Origin: Pseudomonadales bacterium | GTDB lineage: Bacteria; Pseudomonadota; Gammaproteobacteria; Pseudomonadales; Halieaceae | Reading direction: 5' to 3' | Length of the DNA stretch: 64,000 bases | Assembly (NCBI GenBank): GCA_024234815.1 | Contig: JACKNO010000003.1 | Location: forward strand, 310,001 to 374,000 | Notes under the pieces: generated by a model | The model's database searches: none | What the model saw: only the letters and a program-made list of their open reading frames with translations | Told to the model about the DNA's origin: nothing | Part shown: piece after piece, positions 54,499 through 61,714 of the stretch | Layout of the letters: the number at the start of each line of letters is the position of its first letter | How positions within the stretch are numbered: position 1 is the first letter of the stretch | Position numbers and translations under genes: made by a program

Positions 54499-54903
54499 TC
54501 ACACCCAACCCCTGATTCTAGCTGCCGCATACGGTGCAACGGCAGCCGCGAGCAAAACGATTGGCCAGATGTTGCCGCCCCTGAACATATAGGGCTCAAA
54601 AATTTGCGACCAGGGCTTGCCCTGGACAATATGACCAAAAGTGAACTCAAAAATGATGGTAAGGCATAGCCAACCCATACCGATTACCGCGTAACTCGCC
54701 ACTGGCGCACGCCCAATCCACGGCAGTGTAAAATATGCAACTGCAATAATGACTCCTGACAGGAGAATACCACTTAGGATGAGTCCCGGCAGCTTACCCA
54801 GCTCAGGAATGAGCACGACTTCTCGAAGCGCACCGTTTGCGATGGCCAGCATGAGGATGCCCAACCACACCACGAAAGCCTTAAACGCGAATTCGAGAGT
54901 CAT
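54499..54903 (-). CDS. Four-helix membrane protein of unknown function
   Basis: 134 residues, four hydrophobic helices. Segment IANGALREVVLIP and the following helix resemble small membrane proteins often found as single cassette genes. A good ribosome-binding site (GGAGG) precedes the ATG at 54,903. Just downstream of the stop, GGCCAC...GTGGCC (about 54,448-54,466) makes a strong hairpin. Confidence 0.65.
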   Translation of the reverse strand: MTLEFAFKAFVVWLGILMLAIANGALREVVLIPELGKLPGLILSGILLSGVIIAVAYFTLPWIGRAPVASYAVIGMGWLCLTIIFEFTFGHIVQGKPWSQIFEPYMFRGGNIWPIVLLAAAVAPYAAARIRGWV

Positions 54904-54997
54904 GATTCCTCCCGGTAAAGTTGCTTCTGCTTATGCACACCATGACATTTCCGCACCCTGGAAACTGTCGGCGATACACCCCCTGCGGCACTGGCCG

Positions 54998-55051
54998 AAA
55001 TAACCCTGTTTGGTCGGCGCCCTGGCCGGCCAACCTCCGCAAGGGCTTAAA
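54998..55051 (-). repeat. attC site after the 55,064 GNAT gene
   Basis: Minus strand: outer ATTTAAGCCCT pairs with AGGGTTATTT at the other end; inner GCC/GGC arms (GGTTGGCC...GGCCAGGGC) give extra pairing. 54 bp, located just after the GNAT stop. Confidence 0.55.
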
Positions 55052-55063
55052 TGCCGGCTCCCT

Positions 55064-55588
55064 CTACCGGTTCTTCGGATTCATGAGGGAAGTCAGCACA
55101 TGATCCTCCCACCTACCGTTGATGTATAGATATTTCCTCGCGAACCCTTCGCGCACAAATCCAAGGCTTTTCAAAAGACCTTCGGAACGAAGGTTTGCAG
55201 GCATGTAATTGGCCATTAGGCGGTTGAGCTCGAGCGTTTCAAAGGCGAACGTTATCACATGGCCGCATAGCTGCTTCATGCGCCCCTTACCTTCGTGACT
55301 CTTCGCCACAGAATAACCGAGGAAAGCAGCTTGAAAAGGGCCTCTGGCAATGCCAGTCAGTTCGCATGTTGCCACAACGCTGCCGCTACCAGGATCGTAA
55401 GAAATGAAATGGGCAGAAACCCCACTCTCATATGCTTTCTCCCGCTCCCGCAACCTTTCTCGCCACGAACTTATCGAGTGAAAGTCAGAATCCCGCTTTG
55501 GCTCCCACCGATACAGGTGCTCAAAGTTCTCCGCGTGGTATCTCGAGAGCGCCTCAGCATCATCAACTCTATTAAGTCTAATTTCCAT
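55064..55588 (-). CDS. GNAT acetyltransferase, RimJ type (cassette gene)
   Basis: 174 residues. RimJ/RimL-like: MEIRLNRVDDAEALSRYHAEN, GYSVAKSHEGKGRMKQLCGH (acetyl-CoA loop) and the ELNRLMANYMPANLRSEGLL / LGFVREGFARKYLYINGRW ending that is characteristic of ribosomal-protein or phage-type RimJ relatives. It lies between two attC sites (54,998 and 55,607). Confidence 0.88.
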   Translation of the reverse strand: MEIRLNRVDDAEALSRYHAENFEHLYRWEPKRDSDFHSISSWRERLREREKAYESGVSAHFISYDPGSGSVVATCELTGIARGPFQAAFLGYSVAKSHEGKGRMKQLCGHVITFAFETLELNRLMANYMPANLRSEGLLKSLGFVREGFARKYLYINGRWEDHVLTSLMNPKNR

Positions 55589-55606
55589 CGAAGCTCCGGT
55601 CAGAAC

Positions 55607-55734
55607 GGATAACGCCTGGCACCTTCTCGGAGGACAGCTCCATCGCTACACCTTCAGTCCCTATAGTCAGAGGCTGTCGCTTTTCGGCTACCTTTTGTTA
55701 CCGGTAACTGAACATGTACTTCAGGCGTTGTACA
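55607..55734 (-). repeat. attC site, VCR-like length
   Basis: On the minus strand TACAACGCCTGAAG, which contains the stop of the UPF0016 gene, pairs with the distal CAGGCGTTATCC (AACGCCTG/CAGGCGTT perfect). 128 bp, long like Vibrio-type sites, with a second core-like GGTAACAAAAGG inside. Confidence 0.75.
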
Positions 55735-55993
55735 AAGTAAATATCCCAATCCCGATGAACCCAACACCCGCCACGTAGTGAAGGTATTTCTCATTGATAT
55801 ATTCCGCAAGCAGGCTGCCTGCCAATACCCCAATTGCCGAAGCAACAATGAGCGCTGCAGATGCAGCGAAGAACACGGTGTATTTACTCACCTCCTTATC
55901 AGCGGCGAATAGCATGGTCGCCAATTGGGTTTTATCGCCGAGTTCCGCTATAAAAACCGAAACAAAGATAGTGAGGAATACTGTCCAGTTCAT
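55721..55993 (-). CDS. Half-size UPF0016/GDT1 (TMEM165-like) cation transporter
   Basis: 90 residues with three membrane helices. The family signature E-x-G-D-K-T/S appears as IAELGDKTQLATMLFA. Full-length GDT1/MneA proteins have two such repeats; single-repeat versions act as dimers in some bacteria. Substrates in the family are Mn2+ or Ca2+. The last codons overlap the following attC site. Confidence 0.9.
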   Translation of the reverse strand: MNWTVFLTIFVSVFIAELGDKTQLATMLFAADKEVSKYTVFFAASAALIVASAIGVLAGSLLAEYINEKYLHYVAGVGFIGIGIFTLYNA

Positions 55994-56025
55994 ACTATGT
56001 CCTTACCCTGAATGTCGCATAGAAG

Positions 56026-56056
56026 CTCAAACGTCCGCTGGAACACCTTGTTACGC
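56026..56056 (-). repeat. Truncated attC (GCGTAACAAGG...GACGTTTGAG)
   Basis: Minus strand: GCGTAACAAGGTGTTCCAGC starts like a full attC left half, but the distal GACGTTTGAG follows after only 31 bases in total; the central loop and one arm are missing. Confidence 0.4.
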
Positions 56057-56249
56057 GCCATTCCTCCTACAATACAGATGGTGGGTGACGCGGCGGTAGC
56101 CAAGCTCAGCAGAACTCGTTCAGTGTCACGACACATTGAGTACACCACTCAAAAATTCGACCCTCGGCGTACGAAAACGCATAGCAACCCATGCGCTTTG
56201 ACATGCATTTGGGTGCTCGTTCTGCTTCATGGTCTGGATTCCCAACTTG

Positions 56250-56300
56250 AAATAACACCTGGCGTTGCGAGTGCGGAACTGCTGCAGCGCCTTGTTAGAC
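56250..56300 (-). repeat. attC site after the methyltransferase
   Basis: Minus strand: GTCTAACAAGGCG (canonical proximal core) pairs through AGGCG with CGCCAGGTGTTAT at the distal end. 51 bp, beginning 24 bases after the methyltransferase stop. Confidence 0.7.
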
Positions 56301-56324
56301 GGAGCACCCATGCTCTCAATGCCG

Positions 56325-57128
56325 CTAAGATTTCGAGCCTGTAACGATGTGCGCCGAAATTGCAAACTCAGCAGTCCCTTCTTTTGTGACGTAACGAGCG
56401 AGAGCGCTTTCCGCCTTCGCCAGGATAGAATGAATCTGCTCCTCATCCAATACTATCCCCATCACCGGGAGCCATCCTCTCAAGTCCGCCTCGACCATGG
56501 TCCTTATACTCGGGAAACGTGCCGTCCCGGTGCAAGTTGCGATCGCAACTGAAGAAGCAGTTGTCTCCTCGAACAGTTTCTTCAAATCGGCCCGAGCGCC
56601 GAGAGCGAACGGTGTCCGCACGGCATTAGCCACCTTCTCGCCGGCTATACGGTTCAACAGCGCGACCTCTTCCGCATAGGCCGGGATATTGTCAAGGGAA
56701 TCCCAAACCGCTACGGCTAGCCGTCCACCAGGAACTAACACCCGTAGCATTTCATCCAGGGCTTTGTACCGATCGGCAAAGAACATCAATCCAAATTGGC
56801 TCACGACCGCATCAAAAGACGCATCCTCGTAAGGTAGCGATTCCGCCGTCCCCAGACGCCAGTCGACCGATGGCGCGAGGCTCTCGGCCACAGCTAGCAT
56901 GCCGGGTCCCGGGTCGAGTCCGGAAACAGACCCTGAGGCGCCTACGCGCCCGGCGGCTTTCCGCGTAAGTACACCGGTGCCGCAGGCAACATCCAGGACT
57001 CTGTCTCCTGACAATATCTGCGCGGCGTCCAATACCCGTTCGGTCCACTGCTGAAACAGCGCCGGAGCGAGGAGATTTTCGTACCCGACTGCAGCTTCGA
57101 TCTGGTTCTGCAATGAGTCCTCGTTCAT
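56325..57128 (-). CDS. SAM-dependent methyltransferase (cassette gene)
   Basis: 267 residues from the ATG at 57,128, which has GGAG at good spacing; the longer frame would start inside the attC site. Class I methyltransferase: DRVLDVACGTGVLTRKAAG (SAM motif I), SGLDPGPGMLAVA, and FDAVVSQFGLMFFADR. UbiE/MenG-like fold. Substrate unknown. Bounded by attC sites at both ends. Confidence 0.88.
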   Translation of the reverse strand: MNEDSLQNQIEAAVGYENLLAPALFQQWTERVLDAAQILSGDRVLDVACGTGVLTRKAAGRVGASGSVSGLDPGPGMLAVAESLAPSVDWRLGTAESLPYEDASFDAVVSQFGLMFFADRYKALDEMLRVLVPGGRLAVAVWDSLDNIPAYAEEVALLNRIAGEKVANAVRTPFALGARADLKKLFEETTASSVAIATCTGTARFPSIRTMVEADLRGWLPVMGIVLDEEQIHSILAKAESALARYVTKEGTAEFAISAHIVTGSKS

Positions 57129-57146
57129 CGATGAACTCCTTCGGTC

Positions 57147-57206
57147 GTCTAACGCATCAAGCAAGCGCGGCCGGCAGGCCGTCCCCCCTGCCTTGAATTG
57201 TTACCT
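57147..57206 (-). repeat. attC site, canonical
   Basis: Minus strand: GGTAACAATTCAAGGCAG at the proximal end and CTTGCTTGATGCGTTAGAC at the distal end. The two cores and the CAAG/CTTG arms pair. 60 bp, lying between the VOC stop and the methyltransferase start. One of the clearest sites in the window. Confidence 0.88.
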
Positions 57207-57208
57207 TT

Positions 57209-57703
57209 CTAGTATGCACCGTGTGAATAGGTCAATTCGTAGCTATGTGAGTAGACTTCGAAAATTAGGCCGAAAGGATCTTCTACATAGCACATTCTGT
57301 AGGGCTTTTCGCCTGGATAGTATTCACGAATAGGCATCCGTTGTTTGCCACCGTGCTCCACGATCTTTGCTACAAGTCCTTCTATGTCAGGATCCTGCAC
57401 GCAAAAGTGGAAGGTGCTTGTCTTCCAGTATTCAAAATCTTTCGGAGTTTCATTATTTTGAAACTCAAACATTTCAATACCGATTTTGTCACCCGTAGAC
57501 ATGTGAGCGATCTTGAAGGATCCCCAGCCGGTGCCAAAAACATCAACGCACATTTGGCCTATAGGTGTATCTGATTCCTCGGTAATAACGGTCGGCTCCA
57601 TTATGTGATACCAGCCCATAACATCACTATAAAATTTTGCCGCCTTCTCTACATCGGGGGCAGAAATTCCAATATGTGAAAATGTTCTTGGATATGTACT
57701 CAT
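57209..57703 (-). CDS. VOC-family protein (cassette gene)
   Basis: 164 residues. Glyoxalase-fold: RTFSHIGISAPDVEKAAKFY with a metal-type His, HIMEPTV, STFHFCVQDPDIEGLVAKI with a second His region, and DPFGLIFEVYSHSYE with Glu as ligand. Length and central loop resemble lactoylglutathione-lyase-like enzymes. Function unknown. Flanked by attC sites. Confidence 0.85.
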   Translation of the reverse strand: MSTYPRTFSHIGISAPDVEKAAKFYSDVMGWYHIMEPTVITEESDTPIGQMCVDVFGTGWGSFKIAHMSTGDKIGIEMFEFQNNETPKDFEYWKTSTFHFCVQDPDIEGLVAKIVEHGGKQRMPIREYYPGEKPYRMCYVEDPFGLIFEVYSHSYELTYSHGAY

Positions 57704-57744
57704 GATGATTGCTCCTTATGAAGTGAAAGTGCTTACTGGGCATC

Positions 57745-57829
57745 GCCAGACGCACCTGTTTTTCTAGTGGCCGCAACTCTCTCGGATGAAAAAATGCTTA
57801 CCTTGGCCGTGTGGCTATCCTTGTTACGC
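57745..57829 (-). repeat. attC site with altered distal core
   Basis: Minus strand: GCGTAACAAGG at the proximal end (overlapping the GNAT stop TAA) and GTGCGTCTGGC at the distal end. The distal core has GTC where GTT is expected at the crossover point. 85 bp. Confidence 0.6.
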
Positions 57830-58306
57830 TGCCGTACGCCGAACATAAAACTTCGCCTCGATTTCGTTGCCAGCCTTGTATACAGTCCCTTTTTGAAAGA
57901 ATGTGAAACCGCACTTTTCCAGTACACGCTGCGAACCGGAATTCTGCGCCATGACTTTCGCGAAGACATCCATGTGGGCCGGGAAACCGTCGCTTGCCAG
58001 AAGCAGTTGCAGTCCGTTTGTACAGATTCCTTTACCCCAAAATGCTCTACCCACCCAATACCCTACTTCGACGCCGCCTGGTTCATGTGGCCAATATGAG
58101 ACGCACGCTACAAGTCGGCCGTCCATTTCAACTGCATAGGTGTTTCTTGATGAGTTTGAAGCCGTTGAAGTGATCCAGGCGATAGCGTCCTGCTCGGAGT
58201 AGGGAAACGGAATATTGGATGTCCACTTCGAAACTTCCTCGTCTCCGACGAGCTGGGCCACATTCGCAGCATCGTCCAGTCTAAAGCGCCGCAGCTCGAG
58301 ATTCAT
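57824..58306 (-). CDS. GNAT acetyltransferase, RimJ/RimL type (cassette gene)
   Basis: 160 residues from the ATG at 58,306 (MNLELRRFRLDDA). GNAT motifs: GYWVGRAFWGKGICTNGLQL, NSGSQRVLEKCGFTFFQKG. The start ATG overlaps the stop of a 41-codon frame (ATGA), which suggests translational coupling. The stop codon is inside the following attC core. Confidence 0.87.
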   Translation of the reverse strand: MNLELRRFRLDDAANVAQLVGDEEVSKWTSNIPFPYSEQDAIAWITSTASNSSRNTYAVEMDGRLVACVSYWPHEPGGVEVGYWVGRAFWGKGICTNGLQLLLASDGFPAHMDVFAKVMAQNSGSQRVLEKCGFTFFQKGTVYKAGNEIEAKFYVRRTAA

Positions 58307-58428
58307 GCTAGGCAACGTAACGCCACCGATTGGGAATTTGTACCGAGCATCTCGGCTACCACTCCATACGTGCACTGCGTTTTAACCTTGCCAAGGTAAT
58401 CGATGCTTACTTTTACTTTCTCATCCAT
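58303..58428 (-). pseudogene. Truncated small cassette ORF upstream of GNAT
   Basis: 41 residues (MDEKVKVSIDYLGKVKTQCT, then YGVVAEMLGTNSQSV...). It reads like the N-terminal half of a short helix-turn-helix-like cassette protein that ends abruptly where GTGGCGTTACG, an attC-core-like string, occurs. The family resemblance is from memory and unverified. It may now act as a leader translated into the GNAT gene (ATGA overlap). Confidence 0.45.
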
Positions 58429-58475
58429 TGTCCGACGTCCGTATACAATTAACGCTTTTTGCTAATTGGTAGGAT

Positions 58476-59219
58476 TTATCTGGCACATGCCTCAAACACT
58501 GACAGGGCATGTACAACAGATGAATTTAAGTATCTAACAGCATCATGCCCGAAACCCGATAGATTACTTGAACCCTCAAATGCCAAAGGCAGCTCAGTAC
58601 ACCCCAAACAGACGGTGGTACTGCTCAATTCCTTTTCAGAAATGCAGGACTTCACTATTTTGTCTATATCAGATGCGGCGCCATCCGTCTGATTCTGATA
58701 AAGCCTCTCTATAATCTGAACAATCTTCTCCTTCATACCTGCAGTTTCAGGATAGCTTACATTTACCCCAAATGGTCCCAGGGCGTCTTTGAACATTGGT
58801 GAATTCATAGTGGGCATAGTTCCCAACACCAGTAAATCTTTGATTCCATTGCTATTACAATAGCTCCCAACGCTATCGTAAATACTGATTACAGGTATGT
58901 GTATACCTTTAGAGATTTCTTTCAATCTCGTATGAGGAGTTACGCTTGCGATTAATATTAGTTCGGCACCACATTTTACAAGACGCTTCAAGGCCGAATT
59001 AAAATACTCATCCCACTCTTTCCAGGAACCCGGCTCAGAAGAGCCCCGATTGTTCACAGTAAAACTCATGTCCAGGGATTCGATAGATATCTCAGGCATG
59101 GGGACCGGGCCAGAGACATCCTTGTCTTTGTGGAATAACTGACTGGCTTCGCAGATTAACCGATAGTATTCAATTGTACTCGGCCACCCTACTCCCCCAA
59201 CTACTCCGATTTTCTTCAA
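58476..59219 (-). CDS. Aspartate/glutamate racemase-family protein (cassette gene)
   Basis: 247 residues, TTG start at 59,219 (MKKIGVVGGVGWPSTIEYY). YgeA-like racemase fold: the second catalytic Cys is present in VCLGCTELPLAFEG. At the first position, where the family has a Cys before Asn-Thr, this protein has IASVTPHTRL, so Ser replaces Cys. A two-base racemase is therefore unlikely; it may act as an isomerase, lyase or binding protein. Confidence 0.82.
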   Translation of the reverse strand: MKKIGVVGGVGWPSTIEYYRLICEASQLFHKDKDVSGPVPMPEISIESLDMSFTVNNRGSSEPGSWKEWDEYFNSALKRLVKCGAELILIASVTPHTRLKEISKGIHIPVISIYDSVGSYCNSNGIKDLLVLGTMPTMNSPMFKDALGPFGVNVSYPETAGMKEKIVQIIERLYQNQTDGAASDIDKIVKSCISEKELSSTTVCLGCTELPLAFEGSSNLSGFGHDAVRYLNSSVVHALSVFEACAR

Positions 59220-59263
59220 TGTTTATCTCCAATGAATGCCAACACCGAAAGCAGAGGCGAGCG

Positions 59264-59683
59264 TTAGCGAGTCTGGTGACCTCTGTCGGGCATTGCCTCC
59301 GCTTGATAGGCACCCGTCCCTCTAAATAAGCCATAGAGAAAGACTCCAAAACCGAGGATGAGCAATGTAGAGGAAACAACAAACATTGAATAGGTAACCT
59401 TCGACGCCGACGGATAAGGGTCTCCCAGAACAGCACCAGCAAGGAAGGCTGCCCAGATTCCGATCAAACCAATGATGTTTAGATAGGCACAAGGTAACTC
59501 AAGCTTACCCAGGTCAGTGTATCTCCAGGACATTCCCAGGATCATCAACAGCATTCCATGCTGAATTCCTGCAACGTGTGCATCTGACGCAATTGCCGGG
59601 TTCGCGAACCAATCCAGAATTGTGCCAAGCACAAGACCAACAAGAATCAAAGTAGTCCCCGTGAGCAGTAAGTGTCTTTGCAT
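59264..59683 (-). CDS. Four-helix membrane protein, hydroxylaminobenzene-mutase-like
   Basis: 139 residues from the ATG at 59,683 (GGAGG precedes it); the longer frame starts in the attC site. Four membrane helices. NPAIASDAHVAGIQHGMLLM followed by GMSWRY resembles the HabA/HabB mutase family (N-P...AH..G..nG). Function tentative. Stop codon overlaps a CGCTAACG core-like string. Confidence 0.6.
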   Translation of the reverse strand: MQRHLLLTGTTLILVGLVLGTILDWFANPAIASDAHVAGIQHGMLLMILGMSWRYTDLGKLELPCAYLNIIGLIGIWAAFLAGAVLGDPYPSASKVTYSMFVVSSTLLILGFGVFLYGLFRGTGAYQAEAMPDRGHQTR

Positions 59684-59701
59684 GACGATAATCCTCCAGA
59701 T

Positions 59702-59776
59702 GCCTACCGCTTCAAGCAGGGGCAAGCGCAAGCTGGCCCCGTACCCAAGGTGCCTTGCCACCTTGCCTTGTTAAGG
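59702..59776 (-). repeat. attC site after the HXXEE gene
   Basis: Minus strand: GCCTTAACAAGGCAAGG at the proximal end and CCCTGCTTGAAGCGGTAGGC at the distal end; AAGCAG/CTGCTT-type arms pair. The distal core reads GGTAGGC rather than GTTAGGC. 75 bp. Confidence 0.7.
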
Positions 59777-59782
59777 CGGGAA

Positions 59783-60316
59783 TCAGAAAAGGTTGATGAT
59801 GTTGACACCAAACTCGTGACCCTTGGCCATGACTTCAGGAAATTGGCGCCCCTGCCGGAAGGTCAAGTATAGTGTAGGAACCGCCGTGGTGTAGAGGATA
59901 GCGATATAAAGAGGAGAAACCAGCCTATTTTTCAATGCGTGCCATGACAAAAGCAATATGGCTGGTACATTTAGAAATGCAGCAGCCAGGACCCCAGGAG
60001 CATACGCACCCCAGTAGAGTTGCCAGAATAGGTGTTGCAGCGAGTTATTGAATGCCACGAGTATAAAAAAAGTCAGCGTGATATAGGCAGTTTTTGTCGA
60101 ACTGCTAAATGCACACGCTATGGCAGTAACCAGGAACCCCGCGATACTAACGAGCACCAACAACACCCGGACCGCGCTGTCCGGCGTATCAGGCGTGCCA
60201 ATAAAATTGGCGGTATTCCACTCCTTAATATTCCATTCCTCCAGCTCATGGATGGTGAGGACTGCTGGCAAGAGCCATACTAACTTTTGGTATGGAAGAG
60301 TACTGACATTACCCAT
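59783..60316 (-). CDS. HXXEE-domain membrane protein (cassette gene)
   Basis: 177 residues with about five membrane helices. The family motif HELEEW is at residues 23-28 and a second His/Asn set (NNSLQHLFW) follows in a later helix. HXXEE proteins are small membrane proteins of unknown, possibly metal-dependent, function. Flanked by attC sites on both sides. Confidence 0.82.
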   Translation of the reverse strand: MGNVSTLPYQKLVWLLPAVLTIHELEEWNIKEWNTANFIGTPDTPDSAVRVLLVLVSIAGFLVTAIACAFSSSTKTAYITLTFFILVAFNNSLQHLFWQLYWGAYAPGVLAAAFLNVPAILLLSWHALKNRLVSPLYIAILYTTAVPTLYLTFRQGRQFPEVMAKGHEFGVNIINLF

Positions 60317-60323
60317 GGCGGTA

Positions 60324-60396
60324 GCCTTAAGGCTTCAAGCACTGGCGGCGAAACCACTCAGCGGTTTTGACGACCGAGTGCCTTGACCTGTTATGT
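60324..60396 (-). repeat. attC site between HXXEE and vapBC
   Basis: Minus strand: ACATAACAGGTCAAGGCACTCG at the proximal end; GCCAGTGCTTGAAGCCTTAAGG at the distal end. CAAGGCACT pairs with AGTGCTTG. Distal core reads CTTAAGG where GTT would be expected. 73 bp. Confidence 0.7.
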
Positions 60397-60421
60397 GTAT
60401 ATAGACGGTACTTTATACACA
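60394..60421 (+). promoter_or_regulatory. Inverted-repeat operator upstream of vapB
   Basis: TGTGTATA (60,394-60,401) and TATACACA (60,414-60,421) form an 8-bp inverted repeat with 12 bases between, 30 bases before vapB. A further TGTATATAG follows at 60,431. Toxin-antitoxin pairs of this type repress themselves through such palindromes. Confidence 0.65.
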
Positions 60422-60450
60422 TTTTTTGGTTGTATATAGGATGCCCAAAG

Positions 60451-60645
60451 ATGCGAACCAACATAGAGATTGATGACAAACTAATGAGCGACGTTTTGAA
60501 AGCCACGGGCCTCAAAACCAGGAAAGGTGCTGTTGAACCTGGACTTAAGACACTGATTAGATTGAGTAAACAGGAAAGCATGAGGAAGTTCCGGGGTAAG
60601 TTGCAATTGACTGGAGACCTGGATGATATGCGAAACTACTCATGA
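60451..60645 (+). CDS. vapB: VapB-type antitoxin
   Basis: 64 residues. N-terminal ribbon-helix-helix-like MRTNIEIDDKLMSDVLKATG, then LKTRKGAVEPGLKTLIRL, and a C-terminal toxin-binding tail (FRGKLQLTGDLDDMR), as in type II VapB proteins paired with PIN toxins. The usual AVELGL reads AVEPGL here. Start at 60,451. The only plus-strand genes in this part of the array. Confidence 0.9.
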   Translation: MRTNIEIDDKLMSDVLKATGLKTRKGAVEPGLKTLIRLSKQESMRKFRGKLQLTGDLDDMRNYS

Positions 60646-60929
60646 TCGTAGTCGACTCTAGCGTATGGATTGACTATTTCTCTGGGGCAGATACGCCCCC
60701 CCAAACTGAAAAGCTTGATAATTCGCTCTGCACTAAGCCAGTGGCCATTGGCGATTTGATTCTGACAGAGGTTTTGCAGGGCTTTAGGCATGACAAAGAC
60801 TACAAGGTTGCCCGAAAGCTTTTTGAAGACGCGGCCATTTTCGTAGCGGAATGTAAGCCGTTTCGCACTGGCTCGTATCACCAGAGTAAACCCAAAAAGC
60901 TTGCGATAGGTTTCCCAAACCAATGCTAA
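60642..60929 (+). pseudogene. vapC: VapC-type PIN toxin, C-terminally truncated
   Basis: 95 residues instead of about 130. N-terminal PIN domain is intact (MIVVDSSVWIDYFSG with the first catalytic Asp, then IGDLILTEVLQGFRHDKDY with Glu). After about residue 70 the sequence departs from the family and no longer supplies the later acidic residues of the nuclease site, so the toxin is probably inactive. Start overlaps the vapB stop (ATGA). Its stop overlaps that of the convergent ABM gene. Confidence 0.8.
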
Positions 60930-61228
60930 CCACTCTCTCTTACTTCGTAATGCCTTTCGACACTAGCAGTGATACTACCCCACAATGAACCTTCAACACG
61001 TTCTTGATGAAACTCAAAGGCAGATCGACTGGAGAACTTCTCGCGAACCATGAATATGCAATCATTGCCAGGGTCCTGAGTGACCTCAAAAAACAAACAG
61101 CCTTCTTCCTGCTTCGTAAGTTCAATGTGCCTCGGCAATTCTGACACTACTGCCGCCAGATCTTCCCTCGGAACGACGATGTATCCCTGCACGGTAATCT
61201 CACTCAACGCTGTCTCTCCAGGAGACAT
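60926..61228 (-). CDS. YgiN/ABM-type quinol monooxygenase-like protein
   Basis: 100 residues from the ATG at 61,228, which lies in the distal core of the preceding attC; a TTG at 61,204 is an alternative. ABM fold: ITVQGYIVVPREDLAAVV, EGCLFFEVTQDP, FMVREKFSSRSAFEFHQ. Likely a small dimeric oxygenase. It shares its cassette with the inverted vapBC pair because no attC separates them. Confidence 0.8.
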   Translation of the reverse strand: MSPGETALSEITVQGYIVVPREDLAAVVSELPRHIELTKQEEGCLFFEVTQDPGNDCIFMVREKFSSRSAFEFHQERVEGSLWGSITASVERHYEVRESG

Positions 61229-61272
61229 GACGCCTAAGGCAGCTGCATGGCGAGAGCAACGTCTTGTCAGGC
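61225..61272 (-). repeat. attC site after the SMR exporter
   Basis: Minus strand: GCCTGACAAGACG at the proximal end (its TGA is the exporter stop) and GCCTTAGGCGTCATGT at the distal end. Both cores carry a T-to-C/A-to-G change compared with GCCTAAC and GTTATG. About 48 bp. Confidence 0.6.
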
Positions 61273-61584
61273 ATGGGACATTTTGAGACCAACAATACCC
61301 AGGCAAATTAGCCCCAGGCTTATTAGTTTAGGAGCATCAGCCGACTCACCAAACAAGAGTATGCCCAGAAGCGCCGTGCCAACTGCACCAATGCCTACCC
61401 ATATAGCGTAAGCTGTACCGACCGGCAAAGTTTTCAACGCCAAACCAAGCAATAGAAAACTTGCGACCAATGAGATTACCGTTCCGATGGTGGCCCAGGG
61501 CCTCGTGAAGCCATCGCTGTACTTCAGCCCAATTGCCCAGCCAATCTCCAAAAGACCAGCAATAAATAGAATGACCCAACTCAT
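61267..61584 (-). CDS. sugE: SMR-family guanidinium exporter (Gdx/SugE)
   Basis: 105 residues, four membrane helices. The Gdx subtype is shown by the start MSWVILFIAGLLEIGWAIGL with the essential Glu in helix 1, GFTRPWATIG, LKTLPVGTAYAIWVGIGAVG and GESADAPKLISLGLI. Gdx exchanges guanidinium for protons; relatives are frequent integron cassettes, sometimes giving quaternary-ammonium tolerance. No guanidine riboswitch is seen upstream. Confidence 0.92.
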   Translation of the reverse strand: MSWVILFIAGLLEIGWAIGLKYSDGFTRPWATIGTVISLVASFLLLGLALKTLPVGTAYAIWVGIGAVGTALLGILLFGESADAPKLISLGLICLGIVGLKMSHA

Positions 61585-61609
61585 ACAGACCTCGCTGTTA
61601 GCTATTGGG

Positions 61610-61714
61610 GCCGTCCCTTGGTGTCATTCGAGAGGTGAGGTCGTCCTCACTTCAAAAATATTCAGCGCTGAGCCAGGCGGTGTGTGCCAAGCGGCCGCCG
61701 TCCCTAACCCGTTA
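61610..61714 (-). repeat. Degenerate attC between membrane fragment and SMR gene
   Basis: Minus strand: GGTTAACGGGTTAGGGACGG at the proximal end (contains the stop); GGCCGCTTGG pairs with CCAAGGGACGGCC near the other end. The distal core is unclear (CCCAATAGCTAACAG). About 100 bp. Confidence 0.4.

Larger units (their letters stand above)
55994..56324. other. Gap with attC remnants and no firm gene
   Basis: 330 bp between the UPF0016 and methyltransferase genes. Contains the truncated attC at 56,026-56,056 and the complete one at 56,250-56,300. Between them a 34-codon minus frame (start 56,232, MKQNEHPNACQSAW) and a 23-codon frame (start near 56,062) are open but not convincing. It reads like an empty or decayed cassette. 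Confidence 0.5.
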
